Positions 19,150-28,912 are shown, numbered from the stretch's first letter. The stretch: DNA of 64,000 bases from Chloroflexota bacterium (GCA_027310565.1 DAIDAP010000037.1:1-64000); one strand, 5' to 3'. Notes: generated from the sequence alone by a model not told the origin. Program-made: numbers and translations.

Positions 19150-20204
19150 GCGCGAGGCGCGCGCCGGAGCGTGAGGTGCAGCCGGTCGCGCGGGAGCGAG
19201 AGATCTCGCTCGAGGCGAGCCTGCGCCCGAGGGGCCTCTCCGACGACGAGTACATCAACCAGGACAAGGTGAAGGCCAACCTGCGCATCCTCATCGAAGC
19301 GGCGAGGAGGCGAAAGGAGCCGCTCGAGCACGTCGCGCTCTACGGGCCGCCGGGGGTGGGGAAGACGAGCCTGGCGAACGTCATCGCGGCGGAGCTCGGC
19401 GTCGCGATCCGCGTCACGAGCGGTCCGGCGATCGAGCGGCAGGGCGACCTCGCGGCGATCCTCACCAGCCTGGAGCCCGGCGAGGTGCTCTTCGTGGACG
19501 AGATCCACCGCCTGCCGCGCATCGTGGAGGAGGTGCTCTACCCGGCGATGGAGGAGTTCCACCTCGACATCGTCATCGGCAGGGGGCCCGGCGCGCGTAC
19601 GCTGCGCCTGCCGCTGCCGCGCTTCACGCTCGTCGGCGCGACGACCCGGATCGGGAGGCTCTCGTCCCCGCTGCGCGACCGCTTCGGCGCGACCTACCTC
19701 CTCGACCTCTTCGACGCGGCCTCGCTCGAGAAGGTCGTGCGCCGCTCCGCGCGCATCCTGGGCGTGGAGGTCGAGCCGGCGGCCGCGCGCGAGATCGCCT
19801 CGCGCGCGCGAGGGACGCCGCGCGTCGCCAACCGGCTCCTGAAACGCGTGCGCGACTTCGCCCAGGTGCGCCACGACGGGCGAGTGACGCTCGCGGTCGC
19901 CCGCGAGGCGCTCGCGGCGCTTGACGTGGACGAGCAGGGCCTCGACGACGCCGACCGCCGCCTCCTCGTCGCGATCATCGACCGGTTCTCGGGCGGACCG
20001 GTCGGCCTCGAGACGCTCGGCGCGTCGGTCTCGGACGACGCCGAGACGATCGAGGAGGTGTACGAGCCGTTCCTCATGCGCGCGGGCTTCCTCAAGCGCA
20101 CGCCCCGCGGCCGGGTGGCCACCGAGCACGCGTACCGACACCTCGGGCGCACGCCGCCGACGAGCGCCGTGACGCTCTGGGAGGAGGCCCAGGGCGATGC
20201 CTGA
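19146..20204 (+). CDS. ruvB: Holliday junction branch-migration helicase RuvB
   Basis: 352 aa AAA+ motor that with RuvA moves Holliday junctions. Walker A GPPGVGKT (67-74), Walker B LFVDEIH (116-121), sensor 1 GATTR, the arginine-finger region SPLRDRFG, and the C-terminal winged helix ([14 protein letters not shown]). The GTG start overlaps the proS stop as GTGA. ruvA and ruvC are not next to it, which is unusual for the family but not rare in this kind of genome. Confidence 0.95.
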   Translation: MSARRAPEREVQPVAREREISLEASLRPRGLSDDEYINQDKVKANLRILIEAARRRKEPLEHVALYGPPGVGKTSLANVIAAELGVAIRVTSGPAIERQGDLAAILTSLEPGEVLFVDEIHRLPRIVEEVLYPAMEEFHLDIVIGRGPGARTLRLPLPRFTLVGATTRIGRLSSPLRDRFGATYLLDLFDAASLEKVVRRSARILGVEVEPAAAREIASRARGTPRVANRLLKRVRDFAQVRHDGRVTLAVAREALAALDVDEQGLDDADRRLLVAIIDRFSGGPVGLETLGASVSDDAETIEEVYEPFLMRAGFLKRTPRGRVATEHAYRHLGRTPPTSAVTLWEEAQGDA

Positions 20205-20220
20205 GTGCGACAATGAGGGG

Positions 20221-20442
20221 GTGGACATCGGTCGGACGCTCATCGTCGCGGGCCTCGTCATCGCGGCCCTCGGCGTCGTGCTGACGTTCGCGGGCCGTGT
20301 GCCGCCGCTCGGCCGGCTGCCGGGCGACCTGACGCTGCGCGGCGACGGGTGGACGGTCTACCTGCCGATCGCGACCTCCATCCTGGTGAGCATCGTGCTC
20401 ACCGCGGCGCTGTCCGTCTTCGCGTGGCTCGCTCGGCGCTGA
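20221..20442 (+). CDS. DUF2905 small membrane protein
   Basis: 73 aa with two membrane spans. The family pattern is recognisable: IGRTLIVAGLVIAALGVVL, then RLPGDLTLRGDGWTVYLPIA, then a C-terminal span. I prefer the GTG at 20221 over an ATG at 20197 inside ruvB because it matches the family start and stands six bases after GACAAT (20209-20214), the same leaderless geometry as other genes here. DUF2905 genes often sit next to ruvB or queA; function unknown. Confidence 0.8.
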   Translation: MDIGRTLIVAGLVIAALGVVLTFAGRVPPLGRLPGDLTLRGDGWTVYLPIATSILVSIVLTAALSVFAWLARR

Positions 20443-20461
20443 GCGGCCGGAAAGGGAGGAC

Positions 20462-20785
20462 ATGGGCGAGGAGACGAAGGCCACCGAGCAGCCGGCGGCG
20501 ACGCCGATCGTGAAGGAGGCCGAGAAGCAGGAGGCGATCCTGAACGCGCTCCAGGCCGTGCTCGATCCGGAGATCGGGCTCTCGGTGATCGACCTCGACC
20601 TCATCCGCGAGGTGCTGTTCACGCCCGATGAGGCGGAGGTCCGCATGGTCCTCACGACGCCGTTCTGCCCGTACGGGCCGATGCTCATCAACCAGATCCA
20701 GTCGGTCTCCGAGCAGGCCGCGGAGATGCCGGTGAAGGTCACCGTGCTCCCGGACCGCTGGGAGCCGCCGCCGTGGCTGCGCTGA
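20462..20785 (+). CDS. MIP18-family (DUF59/SufT-like) iron-sulfur assembly protein
   Basis: 107 aa. After a charged N-terminus the DUF59 fold is clear: LNALQAVLDPEIGLSVIDLD, IREVLF, EVRMVLTTPFCPYGPMLI with the conserved Cys, and a final strand VKVTVLPDRWEPP. Such proteins help load Fe-S clusters; PaaD-like members work with an oxygenase, but no such partner is near. It has a strong ribosome site (GGGAGGA, five bases before ATG). IspG and the family-4 UDG in this window are possible clients (inference only). Confidence 0.8.
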   Translation: MGEETKATEQPAATPIVKEAEKQEAILNALQAVLDPEIGLSVIDLDLIREVLFTPDEAEVRMVLTTPFCPYGPMLINQIQSVSEQAAEMPVKVTVLPDRWEPPPWLR

Positions 20786-21174
20786 CGCCCAAGCCGCGCG
20801 ACCGCGTCCACTTCGCGGTGAAGTTCGCGGCCGGCGCGATGCGCATCGCCTCGGTGCTCGTCGCCCTCGGCAGCATCGGCGGCGCCGTCGCGCTCTTCAA
20901 CCTCCCACGCCTCGGCGTGCAGGCGCTCCCCGACCTCGTCGCCGGCGTCATCGCCGCCGTCGTCGTCGTGTTCGCGCTCATCTACGCGCTCATCCTCTGG
21001 GGCTTCGCCGACGGGCTCGTCCTCCTCGCCGACGTCGACGACGCGCAGCGCGCGACGCAGCGGCAGCTCGCCGACCTCGTCCTCGCGCAGCGCACCGCGC
21101 GAGGGCCCTTCCACAGCGAGATGGTCGCCGAGAAGACCGCGCAGGCGGGCGAAGAGACGGCGCTGCGGCCCTAG
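20773..21174 (+). CDS. Small membrane protein, unknown
   Basis: 133 aa, GTG start within the end of the MIP18 gene (13-base overlap). Two hydrophobic segments (AMRIASVLVALGSIGGAVAL and LVAGVIAAVVVVFALIYALI) are followed by a soluble helical tail (ADVDDAQRATQRQLADLVLA). No family recognised. Its TAG stop is made of the TA target site plus the first base of the 177 bp MITE. Confidence 0.6.
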   Translation: MAALTPKPRDRVHFAVKFAAGAMRIASVLVALGSIGGAVALFNLPRLGVQALPDLVAGVIAAVVVVFALIYALILWGFADGLVLLADVDDAQRATQRQLADLVLAQRTARGPFHSEMVAEKTAQAGEETALRP

Positions 21175-21350
21175 TGTCGTGACCCGGAATTCATGCGCAG
21201 CTGCATCGGTACCGGATCCGCCGATGCCGGTGTCGCCTTCGTCCGGGCGCTCCTCACGCAGCTGCGGCTGCGCTACGGTGCGTCCTCCTCGGCTCCTTGG
21301 CCTCGGCGTCCCGGGCCGCGCATCTGCACATGACTTCCGGGTCACGACAC
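21174..21350. mobile_element. MITE with 22 bp terminal inverted repeats and TA duplication
   Basis: The ends are near-perfect inverted repeats: GTGTCGTGACCCGGAATT (from 21174) and the complement of AACTTCCGGGTCACGACAC-like sequence ending at 21350; including the flanking TA, 23 of 24 bases match. TA is present on both sides (21172-21173 and 21351-21352), the target duplication of IS630/Tc1-mariner transposons. The 177 bp interior has no transposase. So this is a non-autonomous element moved by a transposase elsewhere. Confidence 0.8.
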
Positions 21351-21366
21351 TAGCGGCACGTCCGCG

Positions 21367-22209
21367 TCAGTCGGTCGTGTCCCTCGCGAGGAGGGCGCGC
21401 GCGATCCGCAGGCGGTCCGATTCCGGCTCTCCCGGGTGCGTCGGGAGGCCGTCGAGCACGCCGCGGACGACGGCCCACCGCCGGATCCGCCGCTCGTTCA
21501 GCCCCGCCCGGACGAAGGCGGCGATGCGCCGCTCGGTCCGCTCGGGCGTCGCGGCGGTCCCGAGCGGATTCGCGAGGAAGGGGAGGACGTCGAACTCCGG
21601 GTCGCCGACGAGCGGCTTGGGATCGATGGCCACCCACTCGCTCCCGCGGAGGAGGATGTTGTGGTGGTGGAAGTCCGCGTGCAGGACCGTTTCGGCGGGC
21701 GGCCCCATCGCCGCGTGGACCCGCCGCGCGGCGGGGACGAGCGGGTGCGCGCCGTCGGGCGGCATCCAGCGCCGGACCCAGTCGTCGGTCGAGCGGAAGG
21801 GATGGCCGGCCGGCGCCGTGCGCCAGATCCGCAGGCCGACCTCCACCGCGCGCGCCGTCGCCGCGTCCTCGCCGAGCCCCGCGAGCTCCGTCCCCGGTAC
21901 GAGCCGTTCCAAGAGGAGGGCGCGCCGCGGCGCGTCGTGGCGCAGGAGACGGACCGCGCTCCGGCCGTCCCAGAAGCGCAGCGCGTCGGCGATGTGATCC
22001 GAATCGTCGTCCTCGGGCGGTACGACCTTGAGGATCGCGTCCGCGCCCGCCGGCGCGACGTACGAGTAGCGGCCGGCAGCGATCCGCGGACCGAGCGCGA
22101 GGCCCCACTCCGCCGCGACCTCGCGCGCGATCCGCTCCATGCGCGCGGCGAGCTCCGGCGCCATGCCCCACGGCTCGTGATCGAGCCAGGGACCCTCGGC
22201 CCCGCTCAC
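21367..22209 (-). CDS. Aminoglycoside/hydroxyurea phosphotransferase-like kinase (APH(6) type)
   Basis: 280 aa. The phosphotransferase catalytic loop is HADFHHHN (177-184, Asp179 as base) followed by the metal-binding IDPKPLVGDPEFD (195-207), the pattern of the streptomycin 6-kinase family. The N-lobe has ILKVVPPE as the ATP Lys strand. GTG start chosen because it overlaps the upstream stop as GTGA. Whether it gives resistance or acts on a native substrate cannot be told; in high-GC genomes such genes are often chromosomal and not linked to resistance elements. Confidence 0.8.
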   Translation of the reverse strand: MSGAEGPWLDHEPWGMAPELAARMERIAREVAAEWGLALGPRIAAGRYSYVAPAGADAILKVVPPEDDDSDHIADALRFWDGRSAVRLLRHDAPRRALLLERLVPGTELAGLGEDAATARAVEVGLRIWRTAPAGHPFRSTDDWVRRWMPPDGAHPLVPAARRVHAAMGPPAETVLHADFHHHNILLRGSEWVAIDPKPLVGDPEFDVLPFLANPLGTAATPERTERRIAAFVRAGLNERRIRRWAVVRGVLDGLPTHPGEPESDRLRIARALLARDTTD

Positions 22210-22751
22210 CGTGCCCGGCGGGCCCCCCTCTCCGCGGTCCGCGCGAGGACGAAGAGCAGGTCCGACGCGCGGTTGAGCCAGGGGAGCAGCGTCTCTCCCG
22301 TGACGTCCCCGGCGTCGACGCAGGCCACCACGCGCCGCTCGGCGCGCCGGACGACGGTCCGCGCCAGATCGAGCGCGGCGGAGACGCGCTCGTCGCCGGG
22401 GATGACGAACCGGCCCGTGATCGGCGTTCGCTCCTTGAGCGCCGCGAGCGTCCGCTCCAGCGCCGTGACCGCCTCGCCGTCCAGGCGGGTGGGTAGCCTT
22501 GTGCGGTCCGGCTCGGGCGTCGCGAGCTCGGCCATGGCGAGGTACAGGCCCCGCTGAAGGTCGTGCAGCACCCGCCCCGCCTTCGAGCGGGGCGCGAGGG
22601 AGCGTGCCAGCCCGAGCGCGGCCTGCGCCTCGTCGAGGTCGCCGAGCGCCTCGATCCTGCGGTCGGTCTTGCGCACCCGGCCCCTTGCGAAGAGCGAGGT
22701 GTCGCCGGTGTCCCCGGTGCGGGTCGTCACGCGGGCGGAGCGGGCGGGCAC
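22206..22751 (-). CDS. Cob(I)alamin adenosyltransferase, PduO type
   Basis: 181 aa. PduO/MMAB-type ATP:corrinoid adenosyltransferase that makes adenosylcobalamin. N-terminal ATP motif TRTGDTGDTSLF (about 10-21), then GRVRKTDRRIEALGDLDEAQ, and the C-terminal R-rich helix RVVRRAERRVVAC and WLNRASDLLFVLAR. The GTG at 22751 is preceded exactly six bases upstream by TATCCT, a leaderless-type promoter. Coupled to the kinase gene by GTGA. Confidence 0.9.
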   Translation of the reverse strand: MPARSARVTTRTGDTGDTSLFARGRVRKTDRRIEALGDLDEAQAALGLARSLAPRSKAGRVLHDLQRGLYLAMAELATPEPDRTRLPTRLDGEAVTALERTLAALKERTPITGRFVIPGDERVSAALDLARTVVRRAERRVVACVDAGDVTGETLLPWLNRASDLLFVLARTAERGARRAR

Positions 22752-22777
22752 GGCCGAAGGATAGGCGTGCGCGGCGG

Positions 22778-22783
22778 TATGCT
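22778..22783 (+). promoter_or_regulatory. Probable -10 element of the 52 aa protein gene
   Basis: TATGCT, about 40 bases before the ATG. The leader between contains the inverted repeat GTCCGG...CCGGAC just before the ribosome site. The region is divergent with the adenosyltransferase promoter (TATCCT on the minus strand at 22763-22758). Confidence 0.35.
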
Positions 22784-22824
22784 CGTTCCGTCCGGACGCT
22801 TCCGCCGGACGGGAGGGACATGGG

Positions 22825-22983
22825 ATGCCGAGCGGCCGCGGTGAGGCGAAAGACAAGAACAAGAAGAAGAAGTCCAAGGAGCAGCTGGAGCGCGAGCTCA
22901 GGAAGAAGAGCTCGATGTCCCCGACGGCTCCGATGACGTTCGAGATCGTGAAGCCCAAGCGCAAGGAAAAGGTCGACTGGTAG
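22825..22983 (+). CDS. Small Lys-rich protein (52 aa), unknown
   Basis: A clear small gene: GGAGGG seven bases before the ATG, 52 codons, stop TAG, then a rho-independent terminator. The product begins MPSGRGEAKDKNKKKKSKEQ, has a charged helix (LERELRKKSS) and ends FEIVKPKRKEKVDW. Codon use keeps AAG Lys throughout and differs from the GC-biased shadows. No family recognised. It could be a nucleic-acid or ribosome-binding protein by composition, but that is a guess. It lies between the adenosyltransferase and recA with its own promoter-like -10. Confidence 0.7.
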   Translation: MPSGRGEAKDKNKKKKSKEQLERELRKKSSMSPTAPMTFEIVKPKRKEKVDW

Positions 22984-23005
22984 AGACTCTCCCTGTGAAA
23001 TGAAG

Positions 23006-23036
23006 ACGGCGCCGGTGTGCAGCAAGCCGGCGCCGT
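23006..23036 (+). terminator. Rho-independent terminator after the 52 aa gene
   Basis: ACGGCGCCGG, an 11-base loop, CCGGCGCCGT: a perfect 10 bp stem followed by TCGTTATT. It separates the small gene from recA. Confidence 0.8.
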
Positions 23037-23073
23037 TCGTTATTCGGACGCCAGATGTGAGGACGGTAGGGTA

Positions 23074-24102
23074 ATGGCAGTGACCGAGAAGTCGAAGGCG
23101 ATCGACCAGGCGATCCTGCAGATCGAAAAGCAGTTCGGGAAGGGCTCGATCATGAAGCTCGGCGCGAACGCCGAGGCGAAGGTCGAGGCCATCCCGAGCG
23201 GGTCGATCGCGCTCGACCTCGCGCTCGGCGTGGGCGGCTACCCGCGCGGCCGGGTCGTCGAGATATACGGCCCCGAGGCGTCGGGCAAGACTACGCTCGC
23301 GCTCCACGCGGTCGCGGCGGTCCAGCGAGGCGGCGGCACCGCGGCGTTCATCGACGCGGAACACGCGCTCGACGCCGAGTGGGCGCGCAAATGCGGCGTG
23401 AACGTGGACGAGCTCCTCATCTCGCAGCCGGACAACGGCGAGCAGGCGCTCGAGATCACCGACACGCTCGTGCGTTCCGGCGCCGTCGATCTCGTCGTCA
23501 TCGACTCCGTCGCCGCGCTCGTGCCGCGCGCGGAGATCGAGGGCGAGATGGGTGACGCGCACGTCGGTCTGCAGGCGCGGCTCATGAGTCAGGCGCTGCG
23601 CAAGCTCACCGGCACGATCTCCAAGACGAAGACGACCGTGATGTTCATCAACCAGCTGCGCGAGAAGGTCGGGGTGATCTACGGCTCGCCCGAGACGCAG
23701 CCGGGCGGCCGCGCGCTGAAGTTCTACGCCTCGATCCGTCTCGACGTCCGTCCGATCGAGCCGATCAAGCAGGGCACCGACATCATCGGCCGGCGCGTGC
23801 GCGTGAAGGTCGTGAAGAACAAGGTCTCGCCGCCGTTCCGCATCGCCGAGCTGGAGATCCTCGCATCCGAGGGCATCTCGAGGGAGGGCGGCCTCATCGA
23901 CATGGGCGTCACGACGGGCGTCCTCGACAAGTCGGGCGCGTGGATCAACTACGGCAAGACGCGCATCGGACAGGGCCGCGAGGCCGCGAAGCAGTTCCTG
24001 CGCGACCACGCGGACGTCGCCGCGGAGATCGAGGCGAAGGTGCGCGAGCGCTCGGGCTCCGCCCCGGTCGCCCCGTCGGGCGACGGTGCCGAAGAGGACT
24101 AG
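23074..24102 (+). CDS. recA: RecA recombinase
   Basis: 342 aa strand-exchange ATPase. Walker A GPEASGKT (66-73), Walker [13 protein letters not shown], loop region [20 protein letters not shown], and the signature [12 protein letters not shown]. The ATG at 23074 is preceded by GAGGAC ten bases upstream. A longer frame starting at 23017 would begin inside the terminator and is not credible. No LexA-type operator (Gram-positive or E. coli consensus) was recognised upstream. recX overlaps the end by 17 bases. Confidence 0.97.
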   Translation: MAVTEKSKAIDQAILQIEKQFGKGSIMKLGANAEAKVEAIPSGSIALDLALGVGGYPRGRVVEIYGPEASGKTTLALHAVAAVQRGGGTAAFIDAEHALDAEWARKCGVNVDELLISQPDNGEQALEITDTLVRSGAVDLVVIDSVAALVPRAEIEGEMGDAHVGLQARLMSQALRKLTGTISKTKTTVMFINQLREKVGVIYGSPETQPGGRALKFYASIRLDVRPIEPIKQGTDIIGRRVRVKVVKNKVSPPFRIAELEILASEGISREGGLIDMGVTTGVLDKSGAWINYGKTRIGQGREAAKQFLRDHADVAAEIEAKVRERSGSAPVAPSGDGAEED

Positions 24103-24571
24103 CCGGCCACCGGATCCGGTCGACGCGTACGACGAGGCCGTGCGCTTCCTCGCGTCGCGTCCCAAGAGCGTCGCCGAGATCCACCGCCACCTGCGCGCGA
24201 AGCGCTTCGACGACGCGGCGATCGAGTCGGCGATCGACAAGCTGCGGGCGCAGCGCTACGTCGACGACGAGGCGTTCGCGCGGTACTGGGTCGAGCAGCG
24301 CGAACGCTTTCGACCGCGCGGCGAGCGCGGGCTGCGCAGCGAGCTGCTCGGGAAGGGTGTCTCGCGCGAGGTCGTCGAGGTGGTGCTCGGCGAGCGCGCC
24401 CCGGACGCGGAGATCGAGCAGGCGCGCCGCGCGCTCTCGCGTCCGCTCACGCGCTGGTCCACGCTCCCGCACGACGAGCGGCGGCGCAAGATCCACGCGC
24501 ACCTCGCGGCGCGCGGCTTCAGCTACGAGACGATCGAAGAGGTGTTGCGCCGCGAGGCGCCCGAGGAGTAG
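24086..24571 (+). CDS. recX: RecX regulatory protein
   Basis: 161 aa, GTG start within the recA tail. Three-helix repeats typical of Rec[41 protein letters not shown] (the YVDDEAFA block is diagnostic), [19 protein letters not shown], and a last repeat ending [11 protein letters not shown]. RecX limits RecA filaments. The GC-rich repeat CCGCCCGCGCGGCGGGCG just after the stop may help terminate transcription against the converging MFS gene. Confidence 0.92.
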   Translation: MPKRTSRPPDPVDAYDEAVRFLASRPKSVAEIHRHLRAKRFDDAAIESAIDKLRAQRYVDDEAFARYWVEQRERFRPRGERGLRSELLGKGVSREVVEVVLGERAPDAEIEQARRALSRPLTRWSTLPHDERRRKIHAHLAARGFSYETIEEVLRREAPEE

Positions 24572-24646
24572 CGCCGCCCGCGCGGCGGGCGCGGGAGCAC
24601 GGTGCGGTCCTGCGGTCCGAGCGCCACGTCGAGCCGCGTCTCGTTC

Positions 24647-25894
24647 TCAGGGAGCGGCATCGCTCGTCGCGGTCGCGGGGCGCGTGCCGAGGAGGCGGCG
24701 GAACCCGATCCCGAAGGCGAGGCCGCCCGCCAGGTACATGACCGAGCCGACCAGGAGCGGGAGCGCGAAGACGCCCGCGCCGAGGAACGCACCGGCCGCG
24801 AGCGGACCGAGCGCGTTCGTCGCGCCCCAGACCGAGAACCCCGCGCCGACCGCGGTCGCGCGCTCCTCGGGGGCGGTCGCCGTCATGAGGACGGACTGGT
24901 GGAAGGGCCACGCGAGGTTGGTGAGGAAGCTCCGGACGACATGGAGGACGCCGGCCACCCAGAAGACCGGCGCGAGGACGATGAGCGCGAGGCTGACGGA
25001 CGCTCCGCCGAAGAGCGCGAGGATCGCGTTCGCCGCGCCGAGGCGGCGCTCGAGGTAGGGGATGAGCGCGACCGCGGCGAACGAGGCGAGCTGGCCGCCG
25101 GCGTACCAGGGGCCGAGATCCGCCTCGCCGACCCCGAACCGGAGGCGGTACCAGAGCGGGAGGAGCTGGACGCCGATGCCGAGCCCGAACCCGACGAGGC
25201 CGATGCCCAGCGAGTAGACGGCGATGGGCCGGCGCGAACGCCGCGGCCACCAGCCCGACGCGACGCGCGCGGCGTGCAGCTCGGGGTCGTCCTGGATCGG
25301 GACGAGCGCCGCGCTCGCGGCGAGCGCGAGGACGATCATCGCGAGATAGGGAAGCCGGTACGCGTCGATCATCGGCATGCCGGAGGCGCGACCCAGGAGA
25401 TCCGGCACACCCGCGGCGAGCGACCCGGCCGCGACGGCGAGCCCCCAGACGACACCACCCGCCGCGAAGACCCGCGTGCGCGTCCGCTCGGTCGTGCGGT
25501 CGGCGAGGAGCGCGTCGAAGGTCGCGATGGTGAGCGCGCCGGCGGCGCCGTTCGCGATCCCCACGCCGCCGAAGAGGCTCGCGGCGAAGAGCCAGGGGAC
25601 GTCCGCCGTCGTCGCGAAGACGAGGTACGAGAGGGCGGGGACGAGCGTGCCGGCGAGCAGAAAGCGGCGGCGGCCCCACCGGTCGGCGAAGAGCCCCGAC
25701 ACGGCCACGAGGACGGCGCTCACCGCGCCGGAGACGGTGTACATCGCGCCGATGACCGCGGGCTCGATGCCGACGCGCGCGAGGTAGAGCGGCAGCACGA
25801 CGGTGAGGTAGCCGAGTGGGACGGTCGCCAGGAACGACGACAGCAGGAGCAGCCGCGTGCCGGGTGGCACGTAGCCGCTCAGGAGCGATCTCAC
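24647..25894 (-). CDS. MFS transporter
   Basis: 415 aa, GTG start, twelve predicted spans. Motif A is present ([16 protein letters not shown]) after the second span and a weaker copy after the eighth ([13 protein letters not shown]). It faces recX tail to tail and is divergent from rny. Substrate unknown; the layout ([26 protein letters not shown] first span) is that of general drug/metabolite exporters. Confidence 0.8.
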   Translation of the reverse strand: MRSLLSGYVPPGTRLLLLSSFLATVPLGYLTVVLPLYLARVGIEPAVIGAMYTVSGAVSAVLVAVSGLFADRWGRRRFLLAGTLVPALSYLVFATTADVPWLFAASLFGGVGIANGAAGALTIATFDALLADRTTERTRTRVFAAGGVVWGLAVAAGSLAAGVPDLLGRASGMPMIDAYRLPYLAMIVLALAASAALVPIQDDPELHAARVASGWWPRRSRRPIAVYSLGIGLVGFGLGIGVQLLPLWYRLRFGVGEADLGPWYAGGQLASFAAVALIPYLERRLGAANAILALFGGASVSLALIVLAPVFWVAGVLHVVRSFLTNLAWPFHQSVLMTATAPEERATAVGAGFSVWGATNALGPLAAGAFLGAGVFALPLLVGSVMYLAGGLAFGIGFRRLLGTRPATATSDAAP

Positions 25895-25934
25895 TCGGAC
25901 CTGCGAGCGTACCGTCAGGCGCCGCCTGTCCGCA

Positions 25935-25964
25935 TTGCGTACGTGACGTGCGCGGCGCTATCCT
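25935..25964 (+). promoter_or_regulatory. Promoter of rny
   Basis: TTGCGT (25935-25940), 18-base spacer, TATCCT (25959-25964). The leader to the ATG at 26098 is about 125 bases and contains the palindrome CCCTCCGGCCGGAGGG (near 25986), which could fold as a 5' hairpin. Confidence 0.55.
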
Positions 25965-26097
25965 CGACGCACTTAGAACTTGTGAACCCTCCGGCCGGAG
26001 GGGCACGCCGTCCCACCGGCCGGTTTGCGATCCGGGGGCACTCGCCCCGACACGGCGGGCGTCCTCCGTTCGCGCAACACGGAAAGGAACACCAGAG

Positions 26098-27630
26098 ATG
26101 CCCGACATCCTCGTCGTGGGCCTTGCGGCCCTCGTCGGAGGCCTCGTCGGCTTCGGGATCGCCCTCCTGCTCCGCCGCTCGCTCGCCCTCGGGAGCGAGG
26201 CGACCGCTCGCGCGAACGCCGAGCGGCTCGTCGCCGAGGCCCGTGCCAAGCAGAAGGAGATCATCCTCGAGGCCAAGGACGAGGCGCTGAAGGTGGCCAA
26301 GGCGGCGGAAACGGAGAACCGCGAGCGCCGCGCGGAGCTGCAGCGCTACGAGTCACGGCTCGACAAGAAGGACGAGCAGCTCGACCAGAAGATCGCCCAG
26401 GTGGAGGAGCGGGACCGGCGGCTCGAGACGCGCGAGCGCGACCTGGACGCCGAGCGCGGCAAGGTCGCCGCGCTGCAGGCCGAGCAGCGAGAGGAGCTCT
26501 CGCGTGTCGCCTCGCTGTCGCTGGAGGAGGCCCGGGCGCTGCTCCTCGAGCGCGTCGAGGAGGAGATGCGCGACGTCACCAACCGGCGGGTCCGCGAGAT
26601 GGAGCAGGAGGCACGCGAGCGGGCCGACGGGCGCGCCCGCGAGATCATCACCATGGCGCTCCAGCGCTACGCCGCGGAGCACACCACCGAGCACACCGTG
26701 ACCGTCGTCGCGCTCCCGAGCGACGACATGAAGGGACGCATCATCGGCCGCGAGGGCCGCAACATCCGCACCCTCGAGACCCTCACCGGCGTCGACGTGA
26801 TCATCGACGACACACCCGAGGCCGTGGTCGTCTCCGGCTTCGACCCGATCCGCCGCGAGGTCGCCAAGCGCGCCCTCGAGCGGCTCCTCGTGGACGGCCG
26901 CATCCATCCCGCGCGGATCGAGGAGATGGTCGCCAAGTCGAAGACCGAGATCGACCAGGTGATGAAGGAGGCCGCCGAGGGCGCCGTCTACGAGGTCGGC
27001 ATCGGCGGGCTGCACCCGGACCTCGTCCGTCTTCTCGGACGCCTGCACTTCCGCACCTCGTACGGGCAGAACGTGCTGCGGCACTCGATCGAGGTCGCGC
27101 ACGTCGCCGGGATGCTCGCGGCCGAGGCCGGGTACGACGTGCAGACGATGAAGCGCGCGGGGCTCCTGCACGACATCGGCAAGGCCATCGACCACGAGGT
27201 CGAGGGCGCGCACACGGTGATCGGCGGCGAGCTCCTGCGGCGCTACGGTTTCCCGCAGGCGGTCATCGACGGCGTCGTCGGGCACCACGGCGACGTGGAG
27301 CCGGTGACGATGGTGGGCACGCTCATCTCCGCCGCGGACGCCATCAGCGCCGCGCGGCCGGGCGCACGCAGCGAGATCGTCTCGAACTACATCCAGCGCC
27401 TCCAGGAGCTCGAGGCGGTCGCCAACAGCTTCGACGGCGTCGAGAAGTCGTTCGCGATCCAGGCGGGCCGCGAGGTGCGCGTCATCGTGAAGCCGGAGGC
27501 GGTGGACGACCTCTCGACGGCGCGCCTCTCGCGCGACATCGCGCAGAAGATCCAGGAGTCGCTCCAGTACCCGGGCCAGATCAAGGTGACGGTCATTCGC
27601 GAGACGCGCGCCGTCGAGTACGCGAAGTAG
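26098..27630 (+). CDS. rny: Ribonuclease Y
   Basis: 510 aa membrane-anchored endoribonuclease that starts mRNA decay. Order: N-terminal membrane span (1-27), a long charged coiled coil (35-190), KH domain with [12 protein letters not shown] (from residue 212), HD domain with HDIGK (358-362), and the C-terminal region ending in [16 protein letters not shown]. Length is normal. Start: ATG with AAAGGA upstream. It leads a set with ymdB and a PHP phosphoesterase, a grouping also seen in other Gram-positive-like genomes. Confidence 0.96.
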   Translation: MPDILVVGLAALVGGLVGFGIALLLRRSLALGSEATARANAERLVAEARAKQKEIILEAKDEALKVAKAAETENRERRAELQRYESRLDKKDEQLDQKIAQVEERDRRLETRERDLDAERGKVAALQAEQREELSRVASLSLEEARALLLERVEEEMRDVTNRRVREMEQEARERADGRAREIITMALQRYAAEHTTEHTVTVVALPSDDMKGRIIGREGRNIRTLETLTGVDVIIDDTPEAVVVSGFDPIRREVAKRALERLLVDGRIHPARIEEMVAKSKTEIDQVMKEAAEGAVYEVGIGGLHPDLVRLLGRLHFRTSYGQNVLRHSIEVAHVAGMLAAEAGYDVQTMKRAGLLHDIGKAIDHEVEGAHTVIGGELLRRYGFPQAVIDGVVGHHGDVEPVTMVGTLISAADAISAARPGARSEIVSNYIQRLQELEAVANSFDGVEKSFAIQAGREVRVIVKPEAVDDLSTARLSRDIAQKIQESLQYPGQIKVTVIRETRAVEYAK

Positions 27631-27643
27631 CGGACCGAGCCGA

Positions 27644-28912
27644 GTGCGTGGCCTGACGCGCGCCGTCCTTGTGGCGGCGCTCGCCGCCACCGCGTGCACG
27701 GCTCCGGCCGGGCCGGAGGCCGCCGGCGGCGAGCCCGCCGCGACCGCCGGGCCGTCCGCGACCGCCCTCGGTATCAGCGTGGCCAGCTCGGCGTACGGCG
27801 CCCTCGAGCTGCGCACGACGCCGGGCGCGGCCTGCACGGTGCGCGTCCGCGTCCCGCGCGGCGAGTTCGGCGACGGTCCGCCCGACAGCGTGAGCGGCGT
27901 GGCGGCCGCCGACGGCACCGCGTCGTTCACCTATCCGGCGCCTCCGGCCCCGGCGGGACGCGGACGGCAGACCGCGGTCTGCGAGTCGGGCGGTCGGAGC
28001 GCCGAGGCGTCCGCCGACTTCGCCGTCGCCGAGCGGACCCTCGACGCGCGCGGCTTCACCGCACGCATCCAGCCGGTCGATCCGATCGGCGGCCTCGGCG
28101 GCGTGAGCGCGCGCCTGGACCCGAGCCTCGCGCCGGCGCGCGACGCGGATGTCGCGGCGCTGCGCGCGACGCTCGCGGAGGAGTGGTCGCTGGCGACGCG
28201 CGGGCTCGGCGCGGTGACGCTCGTGGACGCGAACGCGGACATCGTCCTGTACGTGCTTCCGGGAGAGGGCACGTCGCTCAACGTCAGGTCGTCGGACGGC
28301 ACCAGGCGCGTGCTCCTGTACGTCTCCGACGAGTTCGGGACGACGGCGCCCGAGAACCTCGTCGCGGTCGCGCTCCACGAGCTCGGCCACCTCTGGTGCT
28401 GCCGCGGGCCCGACGCGGGCCCCGACGGCCACTGGAAGGAGAAGATCCCCGATCCGCTCCTGCAGGGCGTCGATCGGTACGGGCTGATGACCCACCCGGT
28501 CACCTGCCTGGTGAAGGCGCGCCTCTACAGCTGCCCGAACCGCTTCTCCGAGCGCGAGCTGCGCACCTTCGGCTTCACCGACATCCCGGCGCCGCCGCCG
28601 AACGCGTGCGCGGACGAGTCGGCGGCGCTCGCCGCGCGGCTCGCGACGCTGGACGCCTCGCTCGCACGGTCGAAGGCGGCGGTCGACGCGATGGACGCGC
28701 AGCTCGCCGATCTGCGGGGGCGGATCAAGTCGATCGAGGCGCAGTACCCGTCGCTCGTCCTGCCGCCCGCGGTCTACGCGACCTACAACGACCTCGTCGC
28801 GCGGTACAACGCGCTCGCCGAGCAGGAGCGCGCCGCCGTGGCGACGCACAATGCGGGCGTGGCGACGCGCAACGACGTCGCGGCGCGCCTCGACGCGCTG
28901 CCGTGCCAGTGA
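27644..28912 (+). CDS. Putative secreted lipoprotein with HEXXH metalloprotease motif
   Basis: 422 aa, GTG start. N-terminal signal (MRGLTRAVLVAALAATAC) with a weak lipobox ATAC at 15-18, so probably a lipoprotein. After a Gly/Ala linker and a beta-rich domain, HELGH (245-249) lies in VAVALHELGHLWCC with two Cys just after, and a Met-containing GLMTHPV follows 35 residues later, as in metzincin-like zinc proteases. The C-terminal 100 residues form a coiled coil (LARSKAAVDAMDAQLADLRG). No exact family recognised. It is coupled to ymdB by a GTGA overlap. Confidence 0.6.
   Translation: MRGLTRAVLVAALAATACTAPAGPEAAGGEPAATAGPSATALGISVASSAYGALELRTTPGAACTVRVRVPRGEFGDGPPDSVSGVAAADGTASFTYPAPPAPAGRGRQTAVCESGGRSAEASADFAVAERTLDARGFTARIQPVDPIGGLGGVSARLDPSLAPARDADVAALRATLAEEWSLATRGLGAVTLVDANADIVLYVLPGEGTSLNVRSSDGTRRVLLYVSDEFGTTAPENLVAVALHELGHLWCCRGPDAGPDGHWKEKIPDPLLQGVDRYGLMTHPVTCLVKARLYSCPNRFSERELRTFGFTDIPAPPPNACADESAALAARLATLDASLARSKAAVDAMDAQLADLRGRIKSIEAQYPSLVLPPAVYATYNDLVARYNALAEQERAAVATHNAGVATRNDVAARLDALPCQ

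Noticed and set aside
23037..23073. Possible LexA box before recA
   Set aside because: No GAAC-N4-GTTC or CTGT-N8-ACAG pattern is present in the short leader.
24523..24660. Minus frame after the MFS gene (begins [15 protein letters not shown])
   Set aside because: It overlaps the recX end, has no motif and is the continuation of a non-coding frame.
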